From Lineus longissimus (lineage: Eukaryota; Nemertea; Pilidiophora; Heteronemertea; Lineidae): 64,000 nt of DNA. The translations under genes were made by a program, and so were the position numbers. This document shows, in pieces, positions 24,508-39,000 of the stretch. The notes beneath the pieces were generated by a model. That model had not been told where the DNA came from, searched no databases, and worked only from the letters and a program-made list of their open reading frames with translations. Position 1 is the stretch's first letter, and every line of letters starts with the position of its first letter. The stretch covers positions 8,496,501 to 8,560,500 of the forward strand of contig NC_088315.1 of assembly GCF_910592395.1 (NCBI RefSeq), read 5' to 3'.

Positions 24508-24672
24508 ATTGAACCCGAGGCGGAGGACCTTGGTTGAGTTACCAAGACACTCGAGGGTGGAGCTAAAATACAGTCCAAACCCGAGCCGACAGGCGAGGGT
24601 TTGGACGAAATTTTAGCTCCACCCTCGAGTGTCTTGGTAACTCAACCAAGGTCCGAAGCCGAGGGTTCAATT
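24508..24672. mobile_element. 165-bp near-perfect palindrome
   Basis: The core arms 24,525-24,569 and 24,610-24,654 are exact reverse complements over 45 bp (GGACCTTGGTTGAGTTACCA at the left outer end). Pairing continues with mismatches on both sides, leaving only a loop around CCGACAG. It lies in the ~740-bp block that interrupts tandem unit U3 (about 24,434-25,170), so it may be the core or end of a foldback transposon. Confidence 0.75.
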
Positions 24673-25514
24673 TCTATTCTAAAATACCTCAAACTTAAAA
24701 AGATAGGCCACGAAATAACTTGAATATGTGCGAATTTGGCAAATTCCATCCATCGCCTGCCCGGAGCGCCGGTAGCGCCGTTGTTTACATTATGTTACGG
24801 CAGCCCGTATAGGAAGTCCGGATCGGCTCGCTCAAGTGACGCTAAAATCCGCGCAAATGGGCTATTTGGAGCGTTTTTCTCAGCAAATATGTGTAGTGCT
24901 CATTAAAAAACTTAGGGTGGTTGATGCTTCCTTGGCTGATTTGTGTTTGAAGCAGTGTTTTGAGAGCCTCAAACTTCTGAAGTGAGCTGTGTGCATGGTT
25001 CCACATTTTAGTGCAACCCGAGGGAACTTTGGTAGAGCATCTTGGTTGCGTGTCCAAAACACTCCACTCTCAGAACGAGGCTTATGCATTTTCCATTTAA
25101 AAGTTGACTTTACGGTACCAAGGTATTTTAGAATTCAAAACATAGCATCCCCTCCCCAGCCGCATATCAGATCACTGAACGTCAAAACAACACAGACGCC
25201 ATCTTCAGGGAGATTATGAAACTGACTCAGATAATTGTAAAGCGATTCAGAGGGCGCTTTCAGGGAGTCTGGGAGAGACCGGAGTCTTTCAAATAAGTTT
25301 ATTTGAAAGACTTTAAATAACTCACCCCTAGCAAAAGAGCGTAGCGGATCGAACTTATTTCAAAGGGACAACTTGGGCGTGAGATTTACCTGGCCTTGGG
25401 GATAATGTGCCAACTTGACACCATGCGCCGCCACTTGTAGTATCACACTGATGTATTACGATTTTCACCAGTGTTTGAAGGCAATTTTAGGCATAGCTTC
25501 TAGTATAACTGTGA

Positions 25515-26040
25515 TCTCGGCCAAGAGCCCGTAATCGTGACGTTGAACCTACTGTATGCACCAGCTTTGTTCTGTTGACACAAGAGTGGACACCCCAGAC
25601 ACACTTAGTGAGATGAAAGAAGCAGTGAAGGACATCAGATAACGAATTCGGCTATGATCAAATTACTTTTTTACCTATTAGGATTGTCAATTAATCGAGT
25701 AGGTTTATCATGCTTAAGCAGGAGACAATATTCATTGAGTCTGTGGAAAAATATCACTTTCAAAGGCTTTTGACGTCAAAGCAACACAAACGCCATCTTT
25801 AGGTAGATGATGGAACTGAAAATGCCTTGCAATGTTACAAAGTGATGAACCCCGCCCGTCACCACGTGGATCTGGAGTGTTGAAAAGGGGTCGTTCTGGT
25901 CACTTTAGGTCACTTTTTGTCACTTATTAACAAGAAAAACAAAATTTATGCAGTTAGGGTGCATAGTAGTCTTTTCTCGTTTGATTTATTGGCCAAGCTA
26001 TTGCAGAAATACATACACAGGTGAGGTGATAAATATTGAA
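25515..26040. repeat. Degenerate fourth copy (U4) of the ~1.4-kb unit
   Basis: Recognisable by CTCGGCCAAGAGCC at about 25,515, GCTTTGTTCTGTTGACA, CACAAACGCCATCTT and TTGGCCAAGCTATTGC at about 25,987. It is clearly more diverged than U1-U3. The tRNA-like head and MITE are not present. Confidence 0.6.
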
Positions 26041-26443
26041 ATTCACATGCCATGTCCAAAACAATATTGTCCAGAATCATTTTTGTGGAATACCACTGAA
26101 ATCGGCGCATGGTGGCGCAGGGTCATTATCCTCTTGGCCAGTTAACTAAAAAACACGTGGCACCAAGACTAGCCATGCCACCTGCAAGCCGTGACAGTAC
26201 CTTGCCGAGTCTGAGTAAGGATCATCAAAGGATCACTTTTCATAACGATGTAATTCTGGTGTAATTCATTATGAAATCTATTCAATCCACCAACTTGACT
26301 GGACAGCAATTTATAATCATCACCGATGGACTTTTGACATCCAGCACAGAGTACTGGCGAGGTTACGCAAACATTACGAATGTTCACGTTTAGTCAAAGA
26401 TTCAATGGATGATGTTGAAATTTTGGCATATAGGGTAGAGTGG

Positions 26444-26551
26444 GGTAATTGTAGCCGCGGTTTATTTGCAGCCCCTGCATTGTTTGATGCATGGGGATAT
26501 CAATCAATATCACAGGCAGGGACTACAATTAAACCGGGGCTACAATTACCA
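26444..26551. mobile_element. 108-bp MITE-like element
   Basis: GGTAATTGTAGCCGCGGTTT at 26,444-26,463 is repeated inverted (one mismatch) at 26,532-26,551. No target duplication is obvious. Confidence 0.5.
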
Positions 26552-26559
26552 ATTACTAG

Positions 26560-27205
26560 GTCAATTCATATAAACTCGTCAGCGGATTCTCCATCAGGCA
26601 GATTCCGCAACCCTGACAGTTGCCTCTGAAAAAGGAATCGTTAAAAAGGTGAAACTGAAGCGACTCTATTTTGTCATCTGAGGAACACCACCAACTGTGA
26701 CAGTACCCTATCAAACACCAAAAATCGGACAAGATTGTGTGTCGGAGGTCATGCACACCAAAGGTGACACTGTCCTCCGGGTAATACTTTTACCATTTTG
26801 TGAGTTTTGAATGAGTTCTGGTGTTTCTTAGATTGGCCTAATGGAGTCACTTTAGTTTCACCTTAAAATGGCCGAAAAGTGTTTTCGCAAATTGTCTATT
26901 ATATTCATTAAACACAGGGGAAAGTCTCGACCATTTCGACAGACTCGGGGTGGGGGTTTGACTGGGTATCTTCTGGTGACAATGGTATCGGCGTTTTCGG
27001 CAATGCTCCTCACAGGCCTTGTTCGAAGCACGAGGGATGAAATCCGAACATAAAGTGGTTCTAAATCACGCAAAAATTGCTACTTACAGCAAACTTTTTC
27101 TCTCCACAAGTTTGATAAGTCCTAAAGTTACCATTCGTAGAGATTGAAATAATTTTGGTAAAGGATTACCGAGATAACATCGGATAAATTTGTCTCAGAA
27201 ATTAT
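26560..27205. other. Intergenic, no gene recognised
   Basis: Short overlapping ORFs on both strands near 26,860-27,070 have no recognisable domain. Confidence 0.4.
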
Positions 27206-27210
27206 TCGAC

Positions 27211-27426
27211 GTTCTGTTTGACCTGTTCCTCGCCGCAAAAAAAGTGCCTGGGATGTGACGTGTAGGTCATGTGATAATCCCATAAGGCCTGCATAATTAA
27301 TATGTCAGAAGTTTTGTCCAGACGTCCAGTTTGACCTGTTCCTCGCAACAAGACAGTGCCTGGGATGTGACGTGTAGGTCATGTGACAATCCCATAAGGC
27401 CTGCATAATTAATATGTCAGAAGTTT
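27211..27426. repeat. Direct duplication, two ~100-bp copies
   Basis: Both copies contain TTTGACCTGTTCCTCGC, AGTGCCTGGGATGTGACGTG and CATAAGGCCTGCATAATTAA with few differences. They stand immediately before satellite array B. Confidence 0.8.
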
Positions 27427-27439
27427 TTGGCGCGATAAT

Positions 27440-27840
27440 TCAGGGACACTGAGAACCAGATCGGGTGCACTGCAGTCACAATGATGTATGACTGAGATTG
27501 GCTGCACCATCTTGAACGAGCCCAGACAGTCACAACTAGATGAAGTTCGGCCTGGTAGCTCAACCACCGTGTTGCCATCACGCTGAGAGAGATGACAGTC
27601 GCCACAAAGCCGTGTGCCTGGCAGCACCACCATCATCTTTAATTGCCAATGGTGAGACAGATGAGACAGTCCAAGCTGGACTAAATTTCTTGCCATTGTG
27701 GAGAGATAGATGAGACAGTCGCAACAAGTCCCGATTGGGTGTGGCTGCTGCAAAACATGGTGTAAGAGGCGAGCCTTTAGACATTCAGAGCAAACCACCG
27801 TGTCGCCATTATGGTGAAAGAAACGAGACCGTCACGACTC
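27440..27840 (-). repeat. ~70-bp satellite array B (minus orientation)
   Basis: Degenerate monomers oriented as in array A (GACAGTCACAAC..., CACCGTGTTGCCATCA). They meet array C head to head near 27,835-27,862, where the motif changes to its reverse complement (CTGGTTGTGACT). Confidence 0.75.
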
Positions 27841-27861
27841 GACGCAGGTCATGGCAGGCTG

Positions 27862-30130
27862 ATCCAATCTGGTTGTGACTATGTCCAATCTGTCTTAAGG
27901 TGTTGGCAAAGCAGTGGAGCAGCCAGGCTCGATCAGGTGATTGTGACTGTATGATCTGATGTATCATCAAGTGGGCAACATGGTCGTGGTGCAGCCAAGC
28001 CCCATTTGTTCTGGTTGTTATTTTCTCATATGTCTCATCATGTTCGTAAGACGTCGGTGGAACAGTCTCGCCCGATTTGGTCTAGTTGGTTGGTAATGTG
28101 TCGTGTCTTCAACCCAATGTTTTCAACCCTGAGCAGTATCGGATGATTGGGACCGACGCGTCTCTCTTAATATATCTGCAACACAGTCGCAGTGCAGCGA
28201 AGCCCGAGTCAGTCTGATTGCAACTGTCTAATTTATCCCATCATGTTGGCAATATGGTGGCAGTGCAACCAGCTCCGACTCGCAGCCAGTGCGACTCTCT
28301 CCTCTATCCCACCGTGTTGGTTACACAGTGGTGGAGCAATCAGGCCAGATGCGGTCTGATTGTTAAAGTCTCCTCTATCACGCCGTGTTGGCAATACGGT
28401 GGTGATGCAGCCAGGCCTGACTCGATCTGATTGTTACTGTCACCTCTATCTCACCATGTTGGCTACGCAGTGGTCGAGCCGCCAGGCCAGATTCGGTCCG
28501 GTGGCAACTGTACCTCATACCTTTCACCATGTTGGCTACGCGGTAGTGGAGCAGCCAGACCTGATCCGGTCTGGTGGCAACTGTATCATACATTTCACCA
28601 TGTTGGCTACACGGTAGTGGAGCAGCCAGACCTGATTCGGTCTGATGGCAACTGTATCATACCTTTCACCCTGTTGGCTACACGGTCGTGGAGCAGCCAG
28701 ACCCGATTCGGTCTAATTGAGACAGTCTATTTATCTGACTATGTTGGCAACACGATGGTGGTACAACCGGGTTAAATTCCAACTGGTTGTGAGGGTCTCC
28801 CCTCTCTCAACATGTTGGCAACACAGTGGTGAAGCAACCAGGCTTGATTCGGTCTGGTTGTGACTGTCTCCTCCATCTCATCATGTTGGCAACACGGTGC
28901 TGGAACAACCAGGCTTGATTCGGTCTGGTTGTGACTGTCTCCTCTTTTTCACCATGTTGGTAACACGATTGGGGAGCGGGGGACAGCCAGGCCAGATTGG
29001 ACCTGGTTGCGACTGCCTCCATCCTCTCACCCAAGCAGCCAGGCACGATTGGGACTGGCTGCGACTGTCTCCTCTATCAGACAATGTTGGCAACACGGCA
29101 GTGAAGCAGCCAGGCACGAATCGGTCTGGTTGCGATAGTCTCTTCTAACTGACTGTTATGGAGCACCTAGGACCATTTTGGCCTTGGTGTGACTGTCTCT
29201 TCAATCACACCATGTTGGCATCACGGTGGTGGGGAGGAGCATTGCTCATTCCGCCCGGTTGTGACAGTATATTGTCTCTAACCATGCTGTGAACACCATG
29301 AGTGAGAAGCCACGCCCGATTTGGTCTGGCTGTGACTATCTCACCTTCATGGCAACATGGTGGTAGAGCAGCCATGCTTTATTAGGCCTGGATGTGACTC
29401 TCTCACTATGTTAGAAACACGGTATTGGAGTAGCCTGGCTTGACTCGGCCTGGTTGTGACTGTCTCATGTCTATCACCATGTTGGCAACATGGTGGTGGA
29501 GTGTGGTCTGGTTGTGATTGTCTCATCTAACTCACCATGTTGGGAACACCATGATTGAACAGCCAGGTTGGCTTTGGTCAATTTCTGACAATATCGTAGT
29601 GGAGCAGCGAGGACAGTTTCAGTCTGGTCGTGACTGTCTCATCTCTATCACCATATGTTGGCAACCAAATATGGTCTGGTTGTGACTGTCTGACCATCTC
29701 ACCATGTTTGCAAGATGGGCAGCCTGGCTTGATTCAGTCCGGTTACAACCGTCCTATCTCTCTCACCATGTTGGCAACACGGTAGTGGAGTAGCCAAGCT
29801 CGATTCGGTCTGGTTGTGACTGTCTCAACATGTTGCCAAGACTGAGAGAGCCAAGCCCCAGTAGGTAAGGTTTTGACTGCCTCATCTATTTCACCATGCT
29901 GGCACCACAATTGTGGAGCAGCCAGGTCGTATGTGGTCTGGCTGTTTATGTCTCGTCACTCTCACCATGTCTGCAACATGGTAATGGTGCAGCCAGGCGC
30001 AATTCGGTCTGGTTTCGACGGTCTGGTCTATCTCTACATGATAGGAACAAGGTGATGGAGCAGCCAGGCCTGATTCTGTCTTGCTGCAACAGTCTGATCT
30101 TTCTCGCCATGTTGGCAACACATCGGAGCC
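27862..30130 (+). repeat. ~70-bp satellite array C (plus orientation)
   Basis: About 30 diverged monomers have the pattern CACCATGTTGGCAACACGGT, GTGGAGCAGCCAGGC, TTCGGTCTGGTTGTGACTGT. This is the reverse complement of array A, about 17 kb away. ORFs of 60-114 codons on both strands come from the repeat and are not genes. Confidence 0.88.
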
Positions 30131-30259
30131 GATAAGTAAAGATCAATTGCAGTGCATGTAGGTCTTTCTTATCTCACGAACTTCATTTATACATGTGCAC
30201 TATATATTTAATCTGCCAAAGGCACCTCCTTCGGTGGCTTACACATGTTTCAATCTACA

Positions 30260-30880
30260 GGTCTTATTCCTAATAGCTATATGTGTGCTAAGCCGTACAT
30301 GCAGTTGACAATCATTCATTTTTATGTGCACTAATCTACACAAGTCTCATTGCACCCATATGTACTGATCCACAATTGTCTGACTCTGTACATATGTACT
30401 AATTGACACGCACAAGTCTACTCGAACTCCTTATTGTATCCGCCAATGTGTTGAGTAATGTTGCATACTGTTGTCTACAATTCATAAAAGTCTCATTCAT
30501 TTCATGTACATGTATATCAATCCGCAAAAGTCTCAATCCTTTCATGTATATCCATCCGCAACAGCCTCATTCCTTACACGTGTCTTTATCCTTTTAAGTC
30601 GCATTCCTTACACAAGTATCAGTCAACGAAAGTCTCATTCCTTACATGTGTACTAGTACACAAGCGTCTCATTCCTCACACGTGTACTAATCCACGAAAG
30701 TCTCATCCCTTTCACATTTACTAATCCACAAGTGTATCAATCCATACGTGTACTAACCTGAATCAGTGAGTTTCACTCCTTATGTGTGCCTTATGTGTGC
30801 CATCCACAACAGTGTCACTGCATACACGAGTACCTATCCAACAGAGTGTCTTCCTATACAAATGGCACGTACACATTCAC
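30260..30880. repeat. Degenerate 30-40-bp tandem repeat
   Basis: Irregular copies of AGTCTCATTCCTTACA plus CGTGTACTAATCCAC recur with variable spacing. It lies just beyond the 3' end of UBE2T. Confidence 0.65.
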
Positions 30881-30916
30881 GTCTCTTTCTAAATCTGATC
30901 CGAAGCCGCACATTCC

Positions 30917-33130
<2,214 letters not shown>

Positions 33131-33237
33131 GACTCCAGTGGCAATGACTCCGTATACAGAAAACTGGAAAACTTGCTTGATGGAAGAAGTGCCCAATTCT
33201 GAAAGACATTATTGATGATTATGAAATAAAGATCTGA

Positions 33238-33357
33238 TTTCAAGGGTGGGAGTCTGCTCCCTTGAAAATAGGTCAAAGAAAGGAAAATCGACTCCTGCTT
33301 TTTAATTGGCAGCCACTCTTAGTTCTGGCCAAAACGGTGATGCCTATGGTCAACCTT
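33238..33357. mobile_element. AGGGTTGACC-family MITE, partial copy M5
   Basis: Only the right half is clear: AGTTCTGGCCAAAACGGTGA followed by TGCCTATGGTCAACC. It lies upstream of UBE2T. Confidence 0.5.
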
Positions 33358-33359
33358 TA

Positions 33360-34680
33360 ACATTAGACACGGCACAAGGTCAAGGATGCATACCTACCAT
33401 CCCGTACTCGGTACGGTGATGATTGACAGTGATGTGCAAAGCAGCCAACTAGGCCCTTTGTCAGATATGCCGGTACAACCTTGGGTCGGACCAATAAACC
33501 GTCTTTACAATAGATCTTCATGGTAAAAGGACGCCAGACAATGGCTCGAGAGGCGAGATGGAGAGAAACCACACGATGAATGATGATGATGATGATGATA
33601 CAGTGACACACTGGTCACTGTCACTGACAGTGACACACATGGGACAAAGACACGTTGTTCTGTCAAATATTATTTATTTCCTGGTTTCTGTTCACAAAAT
33701 ATTCGGCTCGGACAACAGCCATTGTATTGTAGTTCATTTCTACATACCTCAAACGGAAAAATTGACCCAGAAATAGAGAAATTTGACGAAAAAATCTGGA
33801 AAGAACTGTCAAATGTTGAGAATTTCGCGCTGCCTGTGAGCTACGTCACTAAAGTTAGTGTACTTTTTATGACGTAGTTTACAACTAGTTGGCGCGAGTT
33901 CATATGTTTGCGATAAACGTTTTTTAATTTCCAGGTGTACTGCAAATCTCTCTAATGCATTCCAGTGATTTTAAAAATCTGCGTAATTTCCTTTACGGCA
34001 TATATTTATTAAGTCAAGGGAAATATTTCCCCCCTAAAAAAATTACGAATGAACATATTTTATTCATACTTTTCCTGTGCGGTTGTGACAATTGTCTTCA
34101 CAATTCTGACAACAGAAGTGTGCCCTAAAAACTGACTACACCTTGATTGTCACAGAAATTTCATTGTACGAGCACCAGAACAAAGGGATTTTCTTTCTAT
34201 AAAAGTCTGATACATCATCTTGACCTGCAAAATTTTGAGATGGATCCCGATAGTGGTGACGCAAACGCATGAGAATCAGGATGCTGATACATAGACATCG
34301 TCTCAATCCAGAAGAGAATTATCAAAAATCGTATTGCCAGGACAGGCCTATCCATGGCACAAGTTGGCCTGGGCGGTGGTGGGGGAGGGGGCGTCATTGG
34401 GAAGTCTACGATGGCTGGCTATTTTATGTAGATACCATCGGGAAATCTGACCTCTCTCAGGGGTTTGTACAGGTTCACCATGGCCAAAGAAGCTCCCTCA
34501 AAGGGCAACAAAAAGGAAAGTCTATCCGGCACTCAACATTGGCGCAGATGGCCCTTGTACTTTGACATTAGACTACCATCAAGTCAGAGACAAGAGGCAA
34601 CACCATCATAGCATGGTGAACTGTCCAACAAGTTTTATTACGACCACAAATTGTCTCTGCTGGTACCAAGTTTAAAAGGA
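33360..34680. other. Upstream region of UBE2T, no gene recognised
   Basis: Contains a (GAT)n microsatellite near 33,580 and short tandem GTCACTGACAGTGACA repeats at 33,612. No domain-bearing ORF and no second promoter signature could be supported. Confidence 0.4.
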
Positions 34681-34686
34681 AAGGAA

Positions 34687-34883
34687 CAATTGTGACCCAT
34701 CACAGCAAAACCAGGCGCATGTCGCACAGAAGATGAGCCTAAATGACACCAGGAGATAATGGAAGAAATTGATGTGCTCCTATTTCACAAAAGGCAGACA
34801 ACAGAAAAATGAACAAACAGTCCGTCTCAACCTGCCAAGCTCAGAGCGACATGCGCCTGCTTTTGCTGTGACGGGTCACAATT
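34687..34883. mobile_element. 197-bp MITE-like element
   Basis: ATTGTGACCCATCACAGCAA followed by AACCAGGCGCATGTCGC at the left end is repeated inverted at the right end (34,843-34,883) over about 40 bp with two or three mismatches. Confidence 0.65.
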
Positions 34884-35064
34884 TAGAATGAATGAAAATA
34901 TTTAGTTTATATTTCATTTAATCGACAAGAGAACAATCATGGTAACGAGAGATTAGAAGCATCTTCTATTAACATGAATATAAATAACTAATTCTCAACT
35001 TGAAAGGTTGGACAAAATGTTATCAATGGTAAATGCCATGTATTTTCTTATACATATTGTTTGC

Positions 35065-35345
35065 ATTATTTAAAGGGAGACCATTGGCAGGATTGGCAAG
35101 GCAGGTCAGATTAAGTTACTCGAAATGGCCAATAGGGGTCTCTCATACTTTGGTTGAGTGATGCAAGTTAGACAAAGAGTCCTGTCCAGAGTCTCGGGCC
35201 AACAGTGTGGATCGAAGGAGAACTTCCCGATGGCTAAAATCATAGGGACACATGTCACTAGGTCATTCTCCTTTTAGGGACACTATTACTGGCTCCTTTA
35301 AGGGAAACTATAGGCAAGAGGCAGGTAGGTCATATTAAGTGACTT
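35065..35345. repeat. Pair of direct repeats with a TTTAA(A)GGGA start
   Basis: TTTAAAGGGAGACCATTGGC with AGGCAGGTCAGATTAAGT (35,065-35,117) is repeated as TTTAAGGGAAACTATAGGC with GGTCATATTAAGTGACTTAA (35,297-35,346). Possibly two ends of related short elements. Confidence 0.4.
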
Positions 35346-35419
35346 AATTGTTCATTCCTTGATCTAAATCTTTAATCCATGAACAAAAGTCAGCTCCCTG
35401 TATTACGGTATTCATTCTG

Positions 35420-36050
35420 TATTCCACTTCCTTAATCCACGAACAGGAGTCAGATTACTAAATTATTCATTCAGTAATCCATGAACAGGAGTCCAATTAC
35501 CAAATTGTTCATTCAGTAATCCATGAACAGGAGTCCGATTACTAAATTATTCATACAGTAATCCATGAACAGGAGTCCGATTACCAAATTGTTCATTCAG
35601 TAATCCATGAACAGGAGTCCGATTACCAAATTATTCATTCAGTAATCCATGAACAGGAGTCCGATTACCAAATTGTTCATTCAGTAATCCATGAACAGGA
35701 GTCCAATTACTAAATTATTCATTCAGTCATCCATGAACAGGAGTCGGATTACCAAATTAGTCATTCAGTAACCCATGAACAGGAGTCCGGTTTCCAAATT
35801 ATTCATTCAGTAATCCATGAACAGGAGTCCGATTACCAAATTGTTCATTCAGTAATCCATGAACAGTAGTCAGATTACCAAATTGTTCATTCAGTAATCC
35901 ATGAACAGGAGTCCGATTACCAAATTGTTCATTCTGCAATCCATGAACAGGAGTCCGATTACCAAATTGTTCATTCAGTAACCTGTGAACAGGAGTCCGA
36001 TTACCAAATTGTTCATTCTGCGATCCAATATGGTAATTCCTGAACAGGGG
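35420..36050. repeat. 42-bp minisatellite, about 14-15 copies, next to the carotenoid oxygenase stop codon
   Basis: The unit TTCAGTAATCCATGAACAGG plus AGTCCGATTACCAAATTGTT repeats at 42 bp. The array ends about 17 bp before the stop codon of the neighbouring minus-strand gene. The last exon of that gene contains the core GTAATCCATGAAC (plus-strand reading), so the repeat probably grew from the 3' end of the gene and lies in its 3' UTR. Confidence 0.88.
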
Positions 36051-36066
36051 TCAGATTACTAAACTG

Positions 36067-39000
36067 TTATTCCTTATGTAATCCATGAACTCCTCCAGGA
36101 TTTAGATAACATCCATGAAAGTCCTTCGGGAACGTTGTATCGAACTCGACGCGACCAAGTTCAGTGAACGTCTTCGCATCCAGCACCAACAGGAATGACC
36201 GGTCCTCGTTCACTCGGTCCATCACCGCAGAGAGTAGCACCCCTAGAAAAGATGAAATAAGATATGAGGTAAGGTGCAACAATTATAGCCTCAAAACCTA
36301 TTGGATTTCGGCCTGTGGTATGGAATCCACAATTGGCCACTGCCAAACCATGTGAAATCTTATATTTGCTCTCCATAGACATTTAGGTTCAAGGGACCGT
36401 GGCTTTTAGTCTCATCTGACAGACCCTCGAATATTCAAACGTTGTGTTGTGAATAGCCAGGAATTTTAGTTCCATAAATCCATGCAAGTTTATCCAGAAA
36501 TACGATCCTGGGTTCTCCCCAGGATTGAACCTTGGCATTATTGCATAGTAGCCAGCAGTGTCAACTAATGGACTACGAGACTCCTCACATGATTAATTCA
36601 GTTCATTATTCGGATAAGTCCAACCCACTTTTTGATGTCGGAGGTTCAAAAATGACACCGAGTTCAACCTGGGTGTTGGGACAGTGCGAACGTTCAGAAC
36701 ACTTACCATCATCCTCATCCTCACCACCAGGAGTTGCCACGAACACAACCTCACTCGGGAAGCAGCCCTCCTCTTCCCATTGCAGAACATTACGTGTGGC
36801 GATATCGATTTTAATCAGCTGCAACATATTCAAGACAATGAATACTCTTAAAATTACAACTTTGGCATAAAAATGGCTTCTAAATAAGGATCGTGTCTTC
36901 TCCGAGCAGAATCACTGAAAAATCATCAAAGTGCACTGGAACGGACTGTCAATGATATAATACAGAAGCACACCAGGAATGTTGCCACACCCAAAGTTTT
37001 GGGTCAAGTATGAGTCGAAAAATTGGACTTCTATCACCTACCAACATCCTAAAATCTTCGCCTAAACCCATACCATTGAAGACCACACCATAGAGGTATC
37101 TGTATTTCTTGGAGTTAAACTTGTAGTTGATCATTGGAAAGTCAAAGACTGGAAGGCAAACAAGATTCTGATAATACTTCTGCCTCACATTTGAAAAGTC
37201 ATCAAATGAGTACTGGAGGTGACGGGAACTCACTTCATTTCATTTCAACAGCCAACATCGGTCTTTTCGGTCTTATTGAAACACAACCGTGGCCTGAATT
37301 TAAAATAGTGAAATCCGTCCGACACTTTCAATGTACACTTCAATGAATAACTGTGAAAATTTGTTCAATTAAAATCTTTGAAAATTATGTATGGTATGGC
37401 GTCGGAGTACCGTAATACATTCTGATATAGAACAGACATATAAGTTTTAACACATTAGGGCCCGACAACAGCTTTTGTGTTGGACGGAACGATAATGCCA
37501 AAGACTCCACCATGTCAACATGTCAAAAGCTTATAGTTATAATTCTCACAAGAGTGACACCCCACCTTCCTCAGATTCGATGTTAGTAGTTTCAATTCAA
37601 TGTTTTTGGAAAGTATGTTCGTTTCTACGGAATTGGCATTTAAAACTAACATTGGCCTATGAACAAAATGTACAAGTGCAAGGTAACAGAACAGGTTGCC
37701 CTGCATCAGTTTCAGGCATGAAGATTTGAAAATGTCAAATACTTACAAAAATCTGACAATTGGTCATACGAACAATTGACCGTTTTGTCATCGCGGAGTG
37801 ATGCCGTCGCCTTCGTGTCTTCGAGCAGCACCAGGTTCTCACCGACCTTGGTCTTCTCGTCGAGTTTCAGCGGAAGCACGTAGCGGCGTCCGTATGTCTC
37901 AATGAAATCATTTCCCGCTTCCACAGAGATATTCGAAATGTATTTACCGGAGTCTCCACCGCAGACGTCGAGGACAAGATGGCCTGAAGAGGAATACAAA
38001 TGACATTCAGACTACAAGATATCTCTGGGTGTGGTCCGGAATATTTGCTATTCATACTAAATTTGATCTGGTCTAGTGTTTTTGATATCATTCTGGCCAA
38101 AGGTACTTGGTTGAACTCAGGAATGTGATCAGATCACATTTACCACCACATAGTGGTGTTGCTCGACACTAGCTTATCCTGAGGGTAGGCCTAACCAATG
38201 CTGTAAAGTAATACTCTTGCACGCTGTCAACAAAAGTCAACTATGACAGCGTCTGCCTAGGGCTTTGATACATCACTATTTGTCATCACACTTTTTACAG
38301 TTGGTGACAAGAGGTCAGCCAAGTCCTTCGGCCAGACCTGAAAAACTCTTCAGTCTAACTTGGAAATTAGTAGGCTTGCTGACCTGACCCAGACAATTTC
38401 TGATGCAGTCTGAATTCAAATATGTGTTTAGTGTCAACCGCTCCTCTAAAGTATCAACTCACCATCCTCCTCATAGGCATTACCCTGGTGGAATATCATC
38501 AGTTTGTCTGTCACGTAAGTGTAGCCCGGGTTCACCTGTTCACCAGTCTTACGGTCAATAATAAGGAACCGCGTCTGGAACATGATATATAACACTTCAT
38601 AAATCAATTCAGGGATTTCCAACAAAATTTGGATTATTTCCAGTGGATTGTCTAATCGAAAGTCCCAATACTTCATCCCTCATGTGAATATTTGGAACGA
38701 GCCAATCAGAATACTCTATTACCGGCCTAGTCCCAGTCAAATTCTGCTTTCATAAATCGGCTTTAATGAACTTTCCAACCAGGAAACCCTCATGCTTTCC
38801 AACTTACCGGGAAACCCTCATGCTCTCCAACTTACCGGGTATCCTTCATGCCACTGCATGCACGTTGCGATAGGCACGTGGAGCAGTTTATGTGTCATTA
38901 TCCTGGGAACGTTCATACACAGCGGCTGTTCGATCAGGATGAAGTAGTTCTCGGACATACAGAAGCTGTGCATGTAGCCTGGGTTCCATTTCCAGCGCGC

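Larger units (their letters stand above)
18990..25260. repeat. ~1.4-kb tandem unit, copy U3, split by two insertions
   Basis: The head 18,990-19,560 (tRNA-like part 19,354-19,435) continues at 23,782 after a 4.2-kb TTAA-flanked insertion, and runs to about 24,433 (exon-like segment 24,081-24,308). A second insertion of about 740 bp with a long palindrome follows. Unit-like sequence (CGTCAAAACAACACAGACGC) resumes near 25,175. Confidence 0.7.

Noticed and set aside
28218-30146. ORFs of 60-114 codons on both strands
   Set aside because: By-products of the ~70-bp satellite array C.
35420-36050. CRISPR-like regular repeats (also 4.5 kb and 13.9 kb)
   Set aside because: Units are contiguous with no unique spacers and the genome is eukaryotic; these are minisatellites.
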